From: an uncultured Prevotella sp.
Lineage (GTDB): Bacteria > Bacteroidota > Bacteroidia > Bacteroidales > Bacteroidaceae
Length of the DNA stretch: 7,865 bases
Assembly (NCBI GenBank): GCA_900547085.1
Contig: URFI01000108.1
Location: 1-7,865 of the forward strand
Direction: 5' to 3'
The notes below the pieces were generated by a model. That model ran no database searches and was not told the origin of the DNA. It worked only from the letters and a program-made list of their open reading frames with translations. Positions 1-6,809 of the stretch are shown here, one piece after another. The position numbers and the translations under genes are program-made. Each line of letters starts with the position of its first letter. Within the stretch, counting starts at the first letter, position 1.

Positions 1-1
1 C

Positions 2-676
2 TTACATTCTCCTGACGGTGACAACAACTTCCCTGGCAATGTAACGGCAACAGTTACCTACACGGTAACCAGCGACAACACCCTGGACATGAAGTTTGAG
101 GCCACCACCGACGCAGAAACCGTCATCAACATGACGAATCACTCGTACTTCAACCTCTCGGGCGATCCGTCAAAGGCCGGCACCAACATGGTTCTTTATG
201 TCAATGCCGACAACTATACACCCTGCGACAGTACCTTTATGACAACAGGAGAAATCAAACCTGTTTACGGTACACCCATGGACTTCACCAAGCGTCACGC
301 ACTGTATGAAACCATCGGGGACACTACCTTCACACAACTCAAATATGGCAGAGGGTATGACCACAACTATGTGCTGAACACCTACAAGGACGGTAAGGGT
401 GACGACACCAAGGTGGCAGCCAGCCTGTACTCTCCCGAATCGGGCATCTATATGGAAGTGTACACCAACGAACCAGGTATACAGGTTTATTCTGGCAACT
501 TCCTTTCTGGCAGTGTCATCGGCAAAAAGGGCATTGCCTATCCACAGCGTGCCTCAGTTTGTTTGGAGACCCAGAAATTCCCTGATTCTCCAAACAAGAA
601 AGACTGGCCTTCACCTTACCTCAAGCCAGGTGAGAAATATTTCAGTCATGTTGCCTATAAGTTTAGTGTAAGATAA
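2..676 (+). CDS. galM: Galactose mutarotase (aldose 1-epimerase), C-terminal part, 5' end outside window
   Basis: The protein interconverts the alpha and beta anomers of aldoses such as galactose, feeding the Leloir pathway. The frame is open from base 2, so the gene starts outside the window; the internal ATG at 89 is not the start. The 224 visible residues compare with roughly 340-380 for the family. Family hallmarks seen are SPDGDNNFPGN near the left edge, TNHSYFNLSG with the likely catalytic histidine (codon 140-142), GYDHNYVL with the conserved aspartate (359-361), and LETQKFPDSPN with the likely catalytic-base glutamate (566-568). The ending, PGEKYFSHVAYKFSV, is also typical. The residue roles are taken from characterised family members. 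The true N-terminus, where a signal peptide or lipobox would be, cannot be seen, so cytoplasmic or periplasmic location is open. A strong terminator follows 41 bp after the stop, so this is the last gene of its transcript. Confidence 0.93.
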   Translation, partial: LHSPDGDNNFPGNVTATVTYTVTSDNTLDMKFEATTDAETVINMTNHSYFNLSGDPSKAGTNMVLYVNADNYTPCDSTFMTTGEIKPVYGTPMDFTKRHALYETIGDTTFTQLKYGRGYDHNYVLNTYKDGKGDDTKVAASLYSPESGIYMEVYTNEPGIQVYSGNFLSGSVIGKKGIAYPQRASVCLETQKFPDSPNKKDWPSPYLKPGEKYFSHVAYKFSVR

Positions 677-717
677 ACCTCGCTGCGGCAACAATGTTCC
701 GCATCACCGCTATCAAG

Positions 718-759
718 TAGGAGATAAACGCCCATCATGGAGGTTTGTCTCCTATTTTT
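718..759 (+). terminator. Intrinsic terminator of the mutarotase gene
   Basis: A 12-bp stem pairs 718-729 (TAGGAGATAAAC) with 743-754 (GTTTGTCTCCTA), with one G-T wobble and a 13-nt loop, followed directly by five T (755-759). It begins 41 bp past the mutarotase stop codon, as expected for a rho-independent terminator of the rightward transcript. Confidence 0.88.
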
Positions 760-1083
760 GTCTTTACTACAATCCATGGCTCCGTATTAGAAATGTAACG
801 GTAGCATCTAAAACTACCAAGCATCCCCTATTTGCCGTACACCCCATTGAATAATAACCTCTTATGTGTGTGCTGCATATCTGGGTTGCGCTATAAATAT
901 CGGATGCTTATCTTGCATCTTCCTAAATCTAAGAAACTCTCCTTACAAAGAAGAGATAATATCCTCATAAAACAATTTGGGCTACAACGATTCTAACTTC
1001 GTCGCTTCACCATCATGAATGCGAAGGTTTGTTGACACCCAGAATGTTTGAAATAAACATGGTTGACGCTACGGCGAAGACGG
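760..1083. other. Intergenic spacer with no recognisable gene
   Basis: This lies between two convergent transcription units, and I see no credible coding frame or RNA gene in it. Only weak structure is visible: an 8-bp inverted repeat (AAGCATCC at 819-826, GGATGCTT at 902-909) separated by 75 nt, a 6-bp hairpin ATGTTT/AAACAT at 1044-1060, and a direct repeat GTTGAC at 1031-1036 and 1062-1067 flanking that hairpin. All of these are within what chance could give. Confidence 0.6.
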
Positions 1084-1126
1084 AAAAAATATGGGCAACG
1101 AGCCTTGCGCTCGCTGCCCATATTTT
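1084..1126 (-). terminator. Strong hairpin terminator of the giant surface-protein gene, possibly bidirectional
   Basis: A perfect 12-bp stem pairs 1086-1097 (AAAATATGGGCA) with 1115-1126 (TGCCCATATTTT). It is capped by a second 5-bp stem CGAGC/GCTCG (1099-1103 with 1109-1113) around the loop CTTGC. On the minus strand the T run comes from the A tract at 1084-1089, and the hairpin lies 24 bp beyond the stop codon at 1151. The rightward side also ends in TTTT, so it could stop read-through from the mutarotase side too. Confidence 0.9.
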
Positions 1127-1150
1127 GTAGCATTTTATGAAGCCTACTGC

Positions 1151-3790
1151 TTACTTCGTGATAACCATCTTCTGGCTCACCGTCTTACCATCCACCTGCA
1201 TTGAAACGATGTACACACCGTTTGGCAGTTGAGCCTTGAGGCGATTCAGGTCTTCAGGCTGACGCACATTGGCCACACGTTCACCCGAAACGGTGTACAC
1301 AACAGCCGGCCCATTCCAGGTTGCCGTCGTTACCTCTTGAATCTCGGTAGGTAAATTGCCGAATGAGGTTGCCGTGGTGTTCATCAACTTAAATCTATCG
1401 CCTAAGACACCATTTCCTGTTACATCGAATTCATATTCCAAAGCGTCACCCTCAAATGGTACAATCATCTTTGCCTTTGAGTCAATGAGCTTTAAGTCAG
1501 AATACTGTGGTAAATCCTTGCGTGAGAGATTTAATACATAACGTCCAGGCTTAGCTGTCACGATGGTAATGTTAGCTTTTGTCAGATCATCGGTGGTGTT
1601 AACCTGCAACTTGCCAGCCTTCGAATCCGAGTAAATCATACTACTCATCATCTCAGCACCAAGTTTCTGGCCATCCCATCCATTGTCGAAGTTGTCGGAT
1701 GTGCCTGGCTGCTCAAACAACCACATCACATCGCTCACATCCTCACCGTTTAGGTTAAACCTTATAACTCCTGGTTTAGTGTTTGTACCAAATGTATATT
1801 CCTTGGCCATTTGTTCTTGTTTAGCGTTTGTCACAAGATTGTCATACTTCAGGCCAACCTTAACATCTGCTCCATTAACAGTTGTTTCATCGCCAGTGAA
1901 CTTCAGCAAGAAGCCCTGCATAGATGGAATTTCGTTCACGCCCTGTTGTGAAGCCGTGTTGACGGGGACTGCCAAGTAGGTTCCAGCCGATGTACCCGAT
2001 TGACTTGTTGCGTCGCCCCAATCTTTTCCACTACCAGTATTATACATATAAATAGTATTATCCAAGGCGTCAGGCAACGTCAGTCCACTAATCTTCATAG
2101 GTGCGGTGTAAGAGTTGCCAAAGAGGTTTTGTCCCAATCCCCAGTGGTTGATGGCATCGCTTGCAGCTTTTGCGTCGGCAACCTTGGAAGCCTTGCGGGT
2201 CAAGGTCAACGTGGCATCACCCAAGTTGAGGTAACCTTTCATCGATTTCACCTTAGCTTCTGCGGCCGTGCTGCGGATAGAGTAACCAGCAAATGCGGTC
2301 ATCATTTCCTTGGCTTTCAAGCCTGTAAACTTCTGATAGAACTTGTTGCTTGCGTTGGTTGCCTCATCATACTTATAGATGTATGAACCACCTAGCCATG
2401 CAGAAGAGGTCTGCTGGAATGGGATACCAAAGAACTGGTCGGTATACTCCACTGGCAGTTTCTGTCCTTTAGTGGGCGAACCCGCTACATTATCTGTCCA
2501 TGTGGTAGGTGTCGTAAGTTTGGTTGACTTGACGTTCATCTGAACTTCCGCAAACACCTTGGAATCAGAAGGAGCACCAGCATATACGAAAGCACCATTG
2601 GGCTTGCCTGCCTTAGCTTCAATCTTCAAGCGAACAGGCTCACCTGTCTTGTGCTCAAAGCCAACCATATTGGTTACTTTCAATCCGCTGCCTGCAGGAA
2701 TCACCATAGCCTTGGCTGATTGATTTTCAAGTTTGCCAGCCTCAAAGTGAAGGCTTTTGGTACCATTTGTGAGTCGGCAGTCGTTCACGGCATTCTCACC
2801 ATAGTTCTCCTCGGTAGCAAACACAATGTCTTCACCTGTTGCAGGAACTCTGTTGGCTGTCCAGTTGGATGCCGTACTAAAGTCTGTACCATTAGTACCC
2901 ATCCAATAATTGGCTTTAATCACATGGAAGATGACATCCTTGTAACCACCAGACGAACCTTTGCATCCAGTCTTGTCAGTGAAGTTGGTCTGAACCCTGT
3001 ATGTATAATCTCCGGGCTTTGTAAACGTGGCGTAATATTCGTTGCCAGTTCCGTTTGGAAGCGGTTCCGTATTCTTTTTGTCGTTGGTGATGTCAATCCA
3101 CTTCACATCATAGATGTAAGTGGACACCGGCAAGGCCAGGTCGATAGGTTTCATGCCTCTTGTAATATCAATAGTGATTTCCTTGGCAACCGCATTCCCT
3201 GAATTATAGATAGGGTCAGGGATACCGGAAGCATTTACTTCTACAATCTTCTTTAAGCTACAACCGTTACCGTATGTTATCTTTACAGCATAGAAGCCTT
3301 TTGCCAAACCGTTCCATGCCATGTTCACATTCGAAGCATCTGAAGACTCGAATGCGTCGCCGATAGTCGTTGATGGGTCAAGGATGTTGCCATTGTTGTC
3401 GGCTGCATACAATTCGTATTTCACCGGCATCGAAACATTCGTGCCTGCCTTGGGTCCTACCGAGATGATGCCCGTGTTGTTTGATTGCAAATCACACATG
3501 GCACCAAATACCTCAAATGCACCGCCACCTGAGATCTGAGAGAAGTCGTACTGATAGGGTACATAGTCAAAGTCGCGTGGCTTTTCGGGATTAACAGTCC
3601 AGTCTCCTTCGCCATATGACCGTTCCTGCTGAGCGATGGCAGTATAAATATTGTTATTCCATCTGGTTACACCATCGGCATTCACAAGGCCTGGCTTATA
3701 GGTCACATAGAGGTAGTTTTTACCCACCAGTCCGCCTGGATGTCTTTCCAGTTGACTCACTAGATCCATCATTCGACGTTTTAATGGCAT
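1151..3790 (-). CDS. C-terminal part of a frameshifted giant secreted surface protein, with T9SS-type sorting tail
   Basis: This frame encodes about 860 genuine residues. The first roughly 23, starting MPLKRRMMDL, are probably read out of frame, because the ATG at 3790 lies inside the upstream fragment; authentic sequence resumes at about GKNYLYVTYKPG (near 3724). Domains seen, in residues of this frame: Ig-like or SprB-like beta modules at about 80-290, with isolated cysteines and a GLAKGFYAVKITYGNGC ending; a WMGTNGTDFSTASNW...VP segment at about 296-325, common in Bacteroidetes adhesins; a long beta-rich region; a beta-sandwich at about 690-803 with the features TSDNFDNGWDGQKL and GDRFKLM; and a tail at about 804-879 with VVYTVSGERV and LPNGVYIVSMQVDGK, resembling T9SS type A sorting domains. 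I infer a cell-surface or secreted structural or adhesive protein. No catalytic motif was recognised. It ends 24 bp before a strong terminator. Confidence 0.85.
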   Translation of the reverse strand: MPLKRRMMDLVSQLERHPGGLVGKNYLYVTYKPGLVNADGVTRWNNNIYTAIAQQERSYGEGDWTVNPEKPRDFDYVPYQYDFSQISGGGAFEVFGAMCDLQSNNTGIISVGPKAGTNVSMPVKYELYAADNNGNILDPSTTIGDAFESSDASNVNMAWNGLAKGFYAVKITYGNGCSLKKIVEVNASGIPDPIYNSGNAVAKEITIDITRGMKPIDLALPVSTYIYDVKWIDITNDKKNTEPLPNGTGNEYYATFTKPGDYTYRVQTNFTDKTGCKGSSGGYKDVIFHVIKANYWMGTNGTDFSTASNWTANRVPATGEDIVFATEENYGENAVNDCRLTNGTKSLHFEAGKLENQSAKAMVIPAGSGLKVTNMVGFEHKTGEPVRLKIEAKAGKPNGAFVYAGAPSDSKVFAEVQMNVKSTKLTTPTTWTDNVAGSPTKGQKLPVEYTDQFFGIPFQQTSSAWLGGSYIYKYDEATNASNKFYQKFTGLKAKEMMTAFAGYSIRSTAAEAKVKSMKGYLNLGDATLTLTRKASKVADAKAASDAINHWGLGQNLFGNSYTAPMKISGLTLPDALDNTIYMYNTGSGKDWGDATSQSGTSAGTYLAVPVNTASQQGVNEIPSMQGFLLKFTGDETTVNGADVKVGLKYDNLVTNAKQEQMAKEYTFGTNTKPGVIRFNLNGEDVSDVMWLFEQPGTSDNFDNGWDGQKLGAEMMSSMIYSDSKAGKLQVNTTDDLTKANITIVTAKPGRYVLNLSRKDLPQYSDLKLIDSKAKMIVPFEGDALEYEFDVTGNGVLGDRFKLMNTTATSFGNLPTEIQEVTTATWNGPAVVYTVSGERVANVRQPEDLNRLKAQLPNGVYIVSMQVDGKTVSQKMVITK

Positions 3791-5669
3791 AGGATAACGT
3801 GTTTGCCTTTGGTCCGAAGTCGAATTTCAAAACATTCTTTCCATTGCAGTCCACTCCCACGTAGACACCATCTTTATACCCATCGGTGCGCTTAGGGCTG
3901 TAGGTCTGAAGGTCTTCGGGTTTAATGGTGAAATTGTAAGTAGCCGTATTCGCACATTTGTCTTCCACTTCCAGCTCATACTCTCCAGCTGGAAGGTCTC
4001 CGAAGAAATATCCTTCTTTTTCACGCGCTGTCTTATAAATAATTTCCTGTGGGAAATCGATTGTTGTGGTGTATTCTTTGTCATCAAGGAAATCGGTTAC
4101 CACAAAGGAGGTCTTGCCGTCTGGGCGGCGAAGGGTAAACTTGAGCGGTGCAGCAGCCGTTTGCACAGCAATTCTCAACCCTGCGGTATTGCCGTGGATA
4201 CCAAGTTCCGGATCTATGGTTGGACTGTTCCATGGATCTCCGAATTCAACAAACTTAGGTTTCGGCTCATCTATCACAAACTCTTTCTCTATATAGCTTT
4301 GCGGGCAATCCGGTGTGCCGTAAACCAGCTTGTATGTACCTGGTTTGTCGAGTGTGAAGCTACTTGCAAACGGAGCGTTGAATGCATCCGTTGGCATCAG
4401 TACATCGGCCTTGACGGGCGCTGTCTCGTAGGTTCCGTCTGCCTTCTTCTTATAAACTTTGGCATATTTGTGGTCGGCATCGTTGAGGAAGAAATAGTAA
4501 CTGTTCATCCATGCAAAGTAAGCATTGCCGTTACCTTGGAAATCGTATTTTACCGTGGCAACAAGATTTTCGTATTGGCAGGTCTCAGGGTTGAGGGTAG
4601 CCGAGGAAGACGTGGAGAGATGCATCATCTTCTCAAGTTTCACCACTTCATTGTAGCTACTTCCACGATTAACGCTGCCATTACACATAGTTTCATACTT
4701 GTAGCCATAAAAGTCTACACTAGTGGCAGCTTCAGCGGGAAGCCGGAAGAACCGATAGTGCTTGGAACCCTTGGTATAATCGAATGCCGGCGCATATTCC
4801 ATGAGGTAGCCCTCGCTATTGCCGTAGTGCTTCAGAAAGCGCAACGTTTGTGCCAGCATCTGCGTCTGCTTGGCCACAGCCTCTTCGTCATTGGCATCAA
4901 TCACTAATCGCAGATAGTAGTCAAACGTACAATCTGCAGTTTGCAGCAAATATATATTTTGGTCGTCAGATACTTTTACCGAGCTGTTTCCCACTCTTTC
5001 AGACCGCATTTCTCCACTTGTACGACCATCTGAATCTGTGACGGTAACCTTGATGTATTGGCCTGCTGTCAAATCGTTAATGGTCAAGGCTTGGTCTGTC
5101 GTGGTCTTATTGATTGGAGCCTTCTCTGCATTTCCAGAGGTAAATACTTTTCCCGTTACGGTAAATCCCGGTTTACCACCAGCTATGTTGATGGTGATAG
5201 AACCTTTGGCGTTACACGTTTCGTTGACAACGTCAAAGGTTACGGTTGGTGGCTCCGGATTGGGAAGTACCTTGATTGTCACATCACCCAGCTCAGTCTG
5301 TTCCGTTCCGCCGGTCTGCTTGAAATAAACCTTGTAGTCGCCAGCAGGTACGTTTCTCCAGCTGATAGTCCAGGTAGAACTTGTTGCATCGCTTGATTTC
5401 TTGGTGAGAGTGCCGTCTACAAGAACGTTAGCACCATTGCTAACCAAGCTGTTGGGATCCATACTTGTGCGCAGCATCGCCATACCGTTAGGCTGCTCGT
5501 CTGCACCTAAAGTGACGGTCAGCGTGATATTACTCAGCTCAGAACCACCTACATCAGCGTGCGTCAACTTGCTGTTGCCCGGAGTAACTTTTCCAATAGA
5601 TGCCGAGGCCACCATGCACAACGGCAACACCAACAACAACAAGAGTAATCGTTGTAAATGTGTTTTCAT
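3720..5669 (-). CDS. N-terminal part of the same giant secreted surface protein, with signal peptide and Ig/SprB-like modules
   Basis: The start at 5669 is well supported. It gives a classic Sec signal peptide: Arg/Lys near the N-terminus, then a run of leucines, then likely cleavage after VASA (residue 23). There is no good lipobox despite Cys18. Residues about 24-135 form a beta-rich Ig-like module ending VPAGDYKVYF. Residues about 141-214 look like a SprB-type repeat (NETCNAKGSITI, GGKPGFTVTG, LTAGQYIKVTVTDSDG). Later modules end similarly (KPGTYKLVYG, LPAGEYELEVEDKCAN). The frame closes with TGKTSRRTGG, which is atypical for this protein and lies downstream of the proposed first frameshift, so the true product very likely continues into the 1151-3790 frame. 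The leader is AT-rich without a Shine-Dalgarno sequence, normal for Bacteroidetes. The gene sits 43 bp behind the 50-codon gene at 5713-5865 and is probably co-transcribed with it. Confidence 0.87.
   Translation of the reverse strand: MKTHLQRLLLLLLVLPLCMVASASIGKVTPGNSKLTHADVGGSELSNITLTVTLGADEQPNGMAMLRTSMDPNSLVSNGANVLVDGTLTKKSSDATSSTWTISWRNVPAGDYKVYFKQTGGTEQTELGDVTIKVLPNPEPPTVTFDVVNETCNAKGSITINIAGGKPGFTVTGKVFTSGNAEKAPINKTTTDQALTINDLTAGQYIKVTVTDSDGRTSGEMRSERVGNSSVKVSDDQNIYLLQTADCTFDYYLRLVIDANDEEAVAKQTQMLAQTLRFLKHYGNSEGYLMEYAPAFDYTKGSKHYRFFRLPAEAATSVDFYGYKYETMCNGSVNRGSSYNEVVKLEKMMHLSTSSSATLNPETCQYENLVATVKYDFQGNGNAYFAWMNSYYFFLNDADHKYAKVYKKKADGTYETAPVKADVLMPTDAFNAPFASSFTLDKPGTYKLVYGTPDCPQSYIEKEFVIDEPKPKFVEFGDPWNSPTIDPELGIHGNTAGLRIAVQTAAAPLKFTLRRPDGKTSFVVTDFLDDKEYTTTIDFPQEIIYKTAREKEGYFFGDLPAGEYELEVEDKCANTATYNFTIKPEDLQTYSPKRTDGYKDGVYVGVDCNGKNVLKFDFGPKANTLSYAIKTSNDGSSESTGKTSRRTGG
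3724..3756 (-). other. Frameshift junction: 11 codons of the giant gene stranded in the third frame
   Basis: Read on the minus strand from 3756 to 3724, the third frame gives VNWKDIQADWW, which is protein-like and uses no rare Arg codons. Over the same stretch the upstream frame gives STGKTSRRTGG (AGG and CGG codons) and the downstream frame gives VSQLERHPGGL. Restoring one G at 3756 (GAGTC to GAGGTC) and one G at the CCC of 3723-3725 (GGG to GGGG) would give a continuous product reading SSE-VNWKDIQADWW-GKNYLYV. Two lost bases match the net frame change between the two long frames. A single extra G in the GGG run is the simpler alternative. Confidence 0.65.
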
Positions 5670-5712
5670 AACTTTTTTACTTTCTCATTTTTTTAATTTA
5701 ATTCTTGATTTG

Positions 5713-5865
5713 TTACCAGCCACCACCATTTTCAAGTTCCTCCAGTTCCTCTGGTGTCAGCTCTGGCTGAAGGTCAGCGTCACCCCCATCTGGTGATCCA
5801 ATATTGGGACCGACAATTTGCAGGGGAAGCAATAAGATGCTTGGCGTTACATAACTTTTCCTCAT
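5713..5865 (-). CDS. Small acidic protein of 50 residues, Bacteroidales MKKxYxxP-type opening, function unknown
   Basis: The frame runs from ATG at 5865 to TAA at 5713. It opens MRKSYVTPSILLLPLQIVG, continues with a Gly/Asp-rich turn (GSPDGGDAD), then an acidic helix-prone stretch (PELTPEELEELE), and ends in ENGGGW. The opening MK/RKxYxxPxI followed by alternating hydrophobic residues resembles small uncharacterised proteins common in Prevotella and Bacteroides genomes, a resemblance from memory and not searched. Support for a real gene comes from its position: it lies about 70 nt downstream of a good promoter element and 43 bp upstream of the giant surface-protein gene on the same strand, with no terminator between. 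It has no transmembrane helix, no cysteines and no clear signal peptide. A role as a partner or regulator of the surface protein, or as a peptide precursor (Gly-Gly then an acidic segment), is only inference. Confidence 0.68.
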   Translation of the reverse strand: MRKSYVTPSILLLPLQIVGPNIGSPDGGDADLQPELTPEELEELENGGGW

Positions 5866-5901
5866 AAAATCTATATTTAGTTTAACATTTTAAAATTAAG
5901 T

Positions 5902-5927
5902 ACGACTTAATAATGTGGGTAAGTCGT
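5902..5927 (-). promoter_or_regulatory. Stem-loop in the presumed 5' UTR of the small gene and surface-protein operon
   Basis: A perfect 8-bp inverted repeat, ACGACTTA (5902-5909) and TAAGTCGT (5920-5927), encloses a 10-nt loop. It lies just downstream of the predicted transcription start near 5935 and about 37 nt before the ATG at 5865. No T run follows, so it is not an intrinsic terminator. It may stabilise the mRNA 5' end or be an operator. Confidence 0.55.
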
Positions 5928-5941
5928 TCTATTAATCGGTG

Positions 5942-5949
5942 CAAATTTA
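5942..5949 (-). promoter_or_regulatory. Bacteroidetes -7 promoter element (TAAATTTG)
   Basis: The minus strand reads TAAATTTG followed by C, matching the Bacteroidetes -7 consensus TAnnTTTG. Transcription would start near 5935 and give a leader of about 70 nt before the 50-codon gene. The expected -33 TTTG, 19-20 bp further upstream, is absent; the G9 tract at 5969-5977 occupies that position. Confidence 0.62.
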
Positions 5950-5968
5950 TGAAGTTTTGTTAAAACCA

Positions 5969-5977
5969 CCCCCCCCC
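5969..5977. repeat. Homopolymer of nine C (G9 on the operon sense strand) at the -33 position
   Basis: Nine consecutive C on the plus strand, preceded by CCA, in an otherwise strongly AT-rich intergenic region. On the minus strand it is a G9 run starting 19 bp upstream of the TAAATTTG element, overlapping where the -33 box should lie. Runs of this length are prone to slipped-strand changes. Confidence 0.9.
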
Positions 5978-6283
5978 GAATCGTTAATTATATATAAATG
6001 TTGCTTAACAGTATTAATTCAACAAGATATTAACATAAAAGGTTGCACATCTTATTGAAATTGTAACTACTTTGTAATATAGAATCTAATGGGATACACA
6101 AACATCACTTTATGCAACTTCTTTAAAAAATCAAATGATACTTGAAATCTGCAAGCAATATTCAAGGAAATACAGAAGAGATAAATATATGTAAGAACAG
6201 CCGTGAAAGATGCAAAGGAAGTTTAAATGGCAGATTAAAAATATAATTTATGTTATAAAAACGCCCTGTATAGACCAGAAAAC

Positions 6284-6313
6284 TTGCACGGATGAAATAT
6301 TTTACTACCTTTG
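6284..6313 (+). promoter_or_regulatory. Textbook Bacteroidetes promoter, rightward
   Basis: TTG at 6284-6286, a 19-bp spacer, then TACCTTTG at 6306-6313 followed by C. This matches the Bacteroidetes -33/-7 consensus in both elements and in spacing. Transcription should start at about 6318-6321. No protein gene follows on this strand; a strong hairpin terminator does. Confidence 0.8.
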
Positions 6314-6319
6314 CATTGT

Positions 6320-6387
6320 GTTTTTCATGGTATTAGATTATTAAGGTTAATGAAGATTGGTTGTCGTGAGACAATCAATTTTTTTTT
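6320..6387 (+). ncRNA. Candidate small RNA or attenuated leader RNA of about 70 nt
   Basis: The limits are set by the predicted start of the promoter at 6284-6313 and by the intrinsic terminator at 6356-6387. The part before the terminator is AT-rich. It could encode a five-residue leader peptide (ATG at 6327, MVLDY, stop at 6342-6344), but this may be chance. Either it is a free-standing small RNA, or it is the leader of a longer transcript that reads past the terminator into 6388-6720, where further short hairpins occur. I could not assign it to a named RNA family; it has some look of leaders in front of Bacteroidales RNA-binding or cold-shock genes, from memory only. Confidence 0.55.
6356..6387 (+). 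terminator. Intrinsic terminator with GTGA tetraloop and nine T
   Basis: A 10-bp stem pairs ATTGGTTGTC (6356-6365) with GACAATCAAT (6370-6379), with one G-T wobble, closed by the GNRA-type loop GTGA, and runs directly into nine T (6379-6387). It is about as strong as an intrinsic terminator gets and lies only about 40 nt downstream of the predicted start site. Confidence 0.85.
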
Positions 6388-6684
6388 GATAGGTCACGTT
6401 GTCAGGTTACACGGACGAAAGCACGCCTTCGGGAGTCCATACAGTGAGGGCAAATCACTTGTTTTAAAAGGTAAGACAATAATCTAATTGTCCGTTTATT
6501 TCACAATTTTCAGGTTTCAACATAGAAAAGACACAATGGTTGAGAAGTGTTTTTTATGCACCTCAAAACATTAAAAACCGTTTTTTCTCTGCAACTGCAT
6601 ACGTTTTATCGCCCTATTATCATCACCTTGCCATGTTAGAAGCAGCATTTTGACTTCCGAACTATATGACTTTGTTGCACAATG
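6388..6684. other. Non-coding stretch downstream of the attenuator-like hairpin
   Basis: No credible protein gene is seen on either strand. Local pairing includes GGAC/GTCC (6413-6416 with 6434-6437) enclosing a CC-TTCG-GG mini-hairpin, AGTGA/TCACT (6443-6447 with 6455-6459), and GACAAT/ATTGTC (6475-6480 with 6487-6492). The stretch 6391-6495 is less AT-rich than its flanks, and together the hairpins suggest a structured RNA that would be transcribed only if the terminator at 6356-6387 is bypassed. Confidence 0.4.
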
Positions 6685-6717
6685 GCATGCATATTGGCCG
6701 TCAATAAGCATGCTTTT
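6685..6717 (+). terminator. Possible weak terminator hairpin, rightward
   Basis: GCATGCATATTG (6685-6696) pairs with CAATAAGCATGC (6702-6713) over 12 positions with one mismatch, around the 5-nt loop GCCGT, and is followed by TTTT (6714-6717). It could end a longer version of the transcript that starts near 6320. The T run is short, and GCATGC is itself palindromic, so this may not be a terminator. Confidence 0.4.
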
Positions 6718-6809
6718 GGCACAAAAAAGGATTCACATTTGAAACGAAAAAGCACCTCATCTCAGTAACTCATTGTACCATAAGAGAATATGAAAACATC
6801 CTATAATTT

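Noticed and set aside
89..676. ATG at 89 as the start of the mutarotase gene
   Set aside because: The same frame is open to base 2 and encodes the conserved SPDGDNNFPGN segment upstream of that ATG, so the gene begins outside the window.
2000..2386. Plus-strand frames of 60-250 codons opposite the giant gene (for example 2000-2386, 2720-3202, 4161-4907)
   Set aside because: They lie antisense to a convincing minus-strand coding frame, have composition typical of shadows, and contain no recognisable domain.
3716..3728. Programmed ribosomal frameshifting at GGTGGGTAAAAAC in the giant gene
   Set aside because: The AAAAAC string follows the TAA of the upstream frame, the net shift is +1 rather than -1, and the third-frame island suggests two lost bases instead of one slip.
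5677..5688. Three-codon mini-frame (ATG AGA AAG TAA) just upstream of the giant gene start
   Set aside because: Too short to judge in such AT-rich sequence; an effect on translation is possible but nothing supports it.
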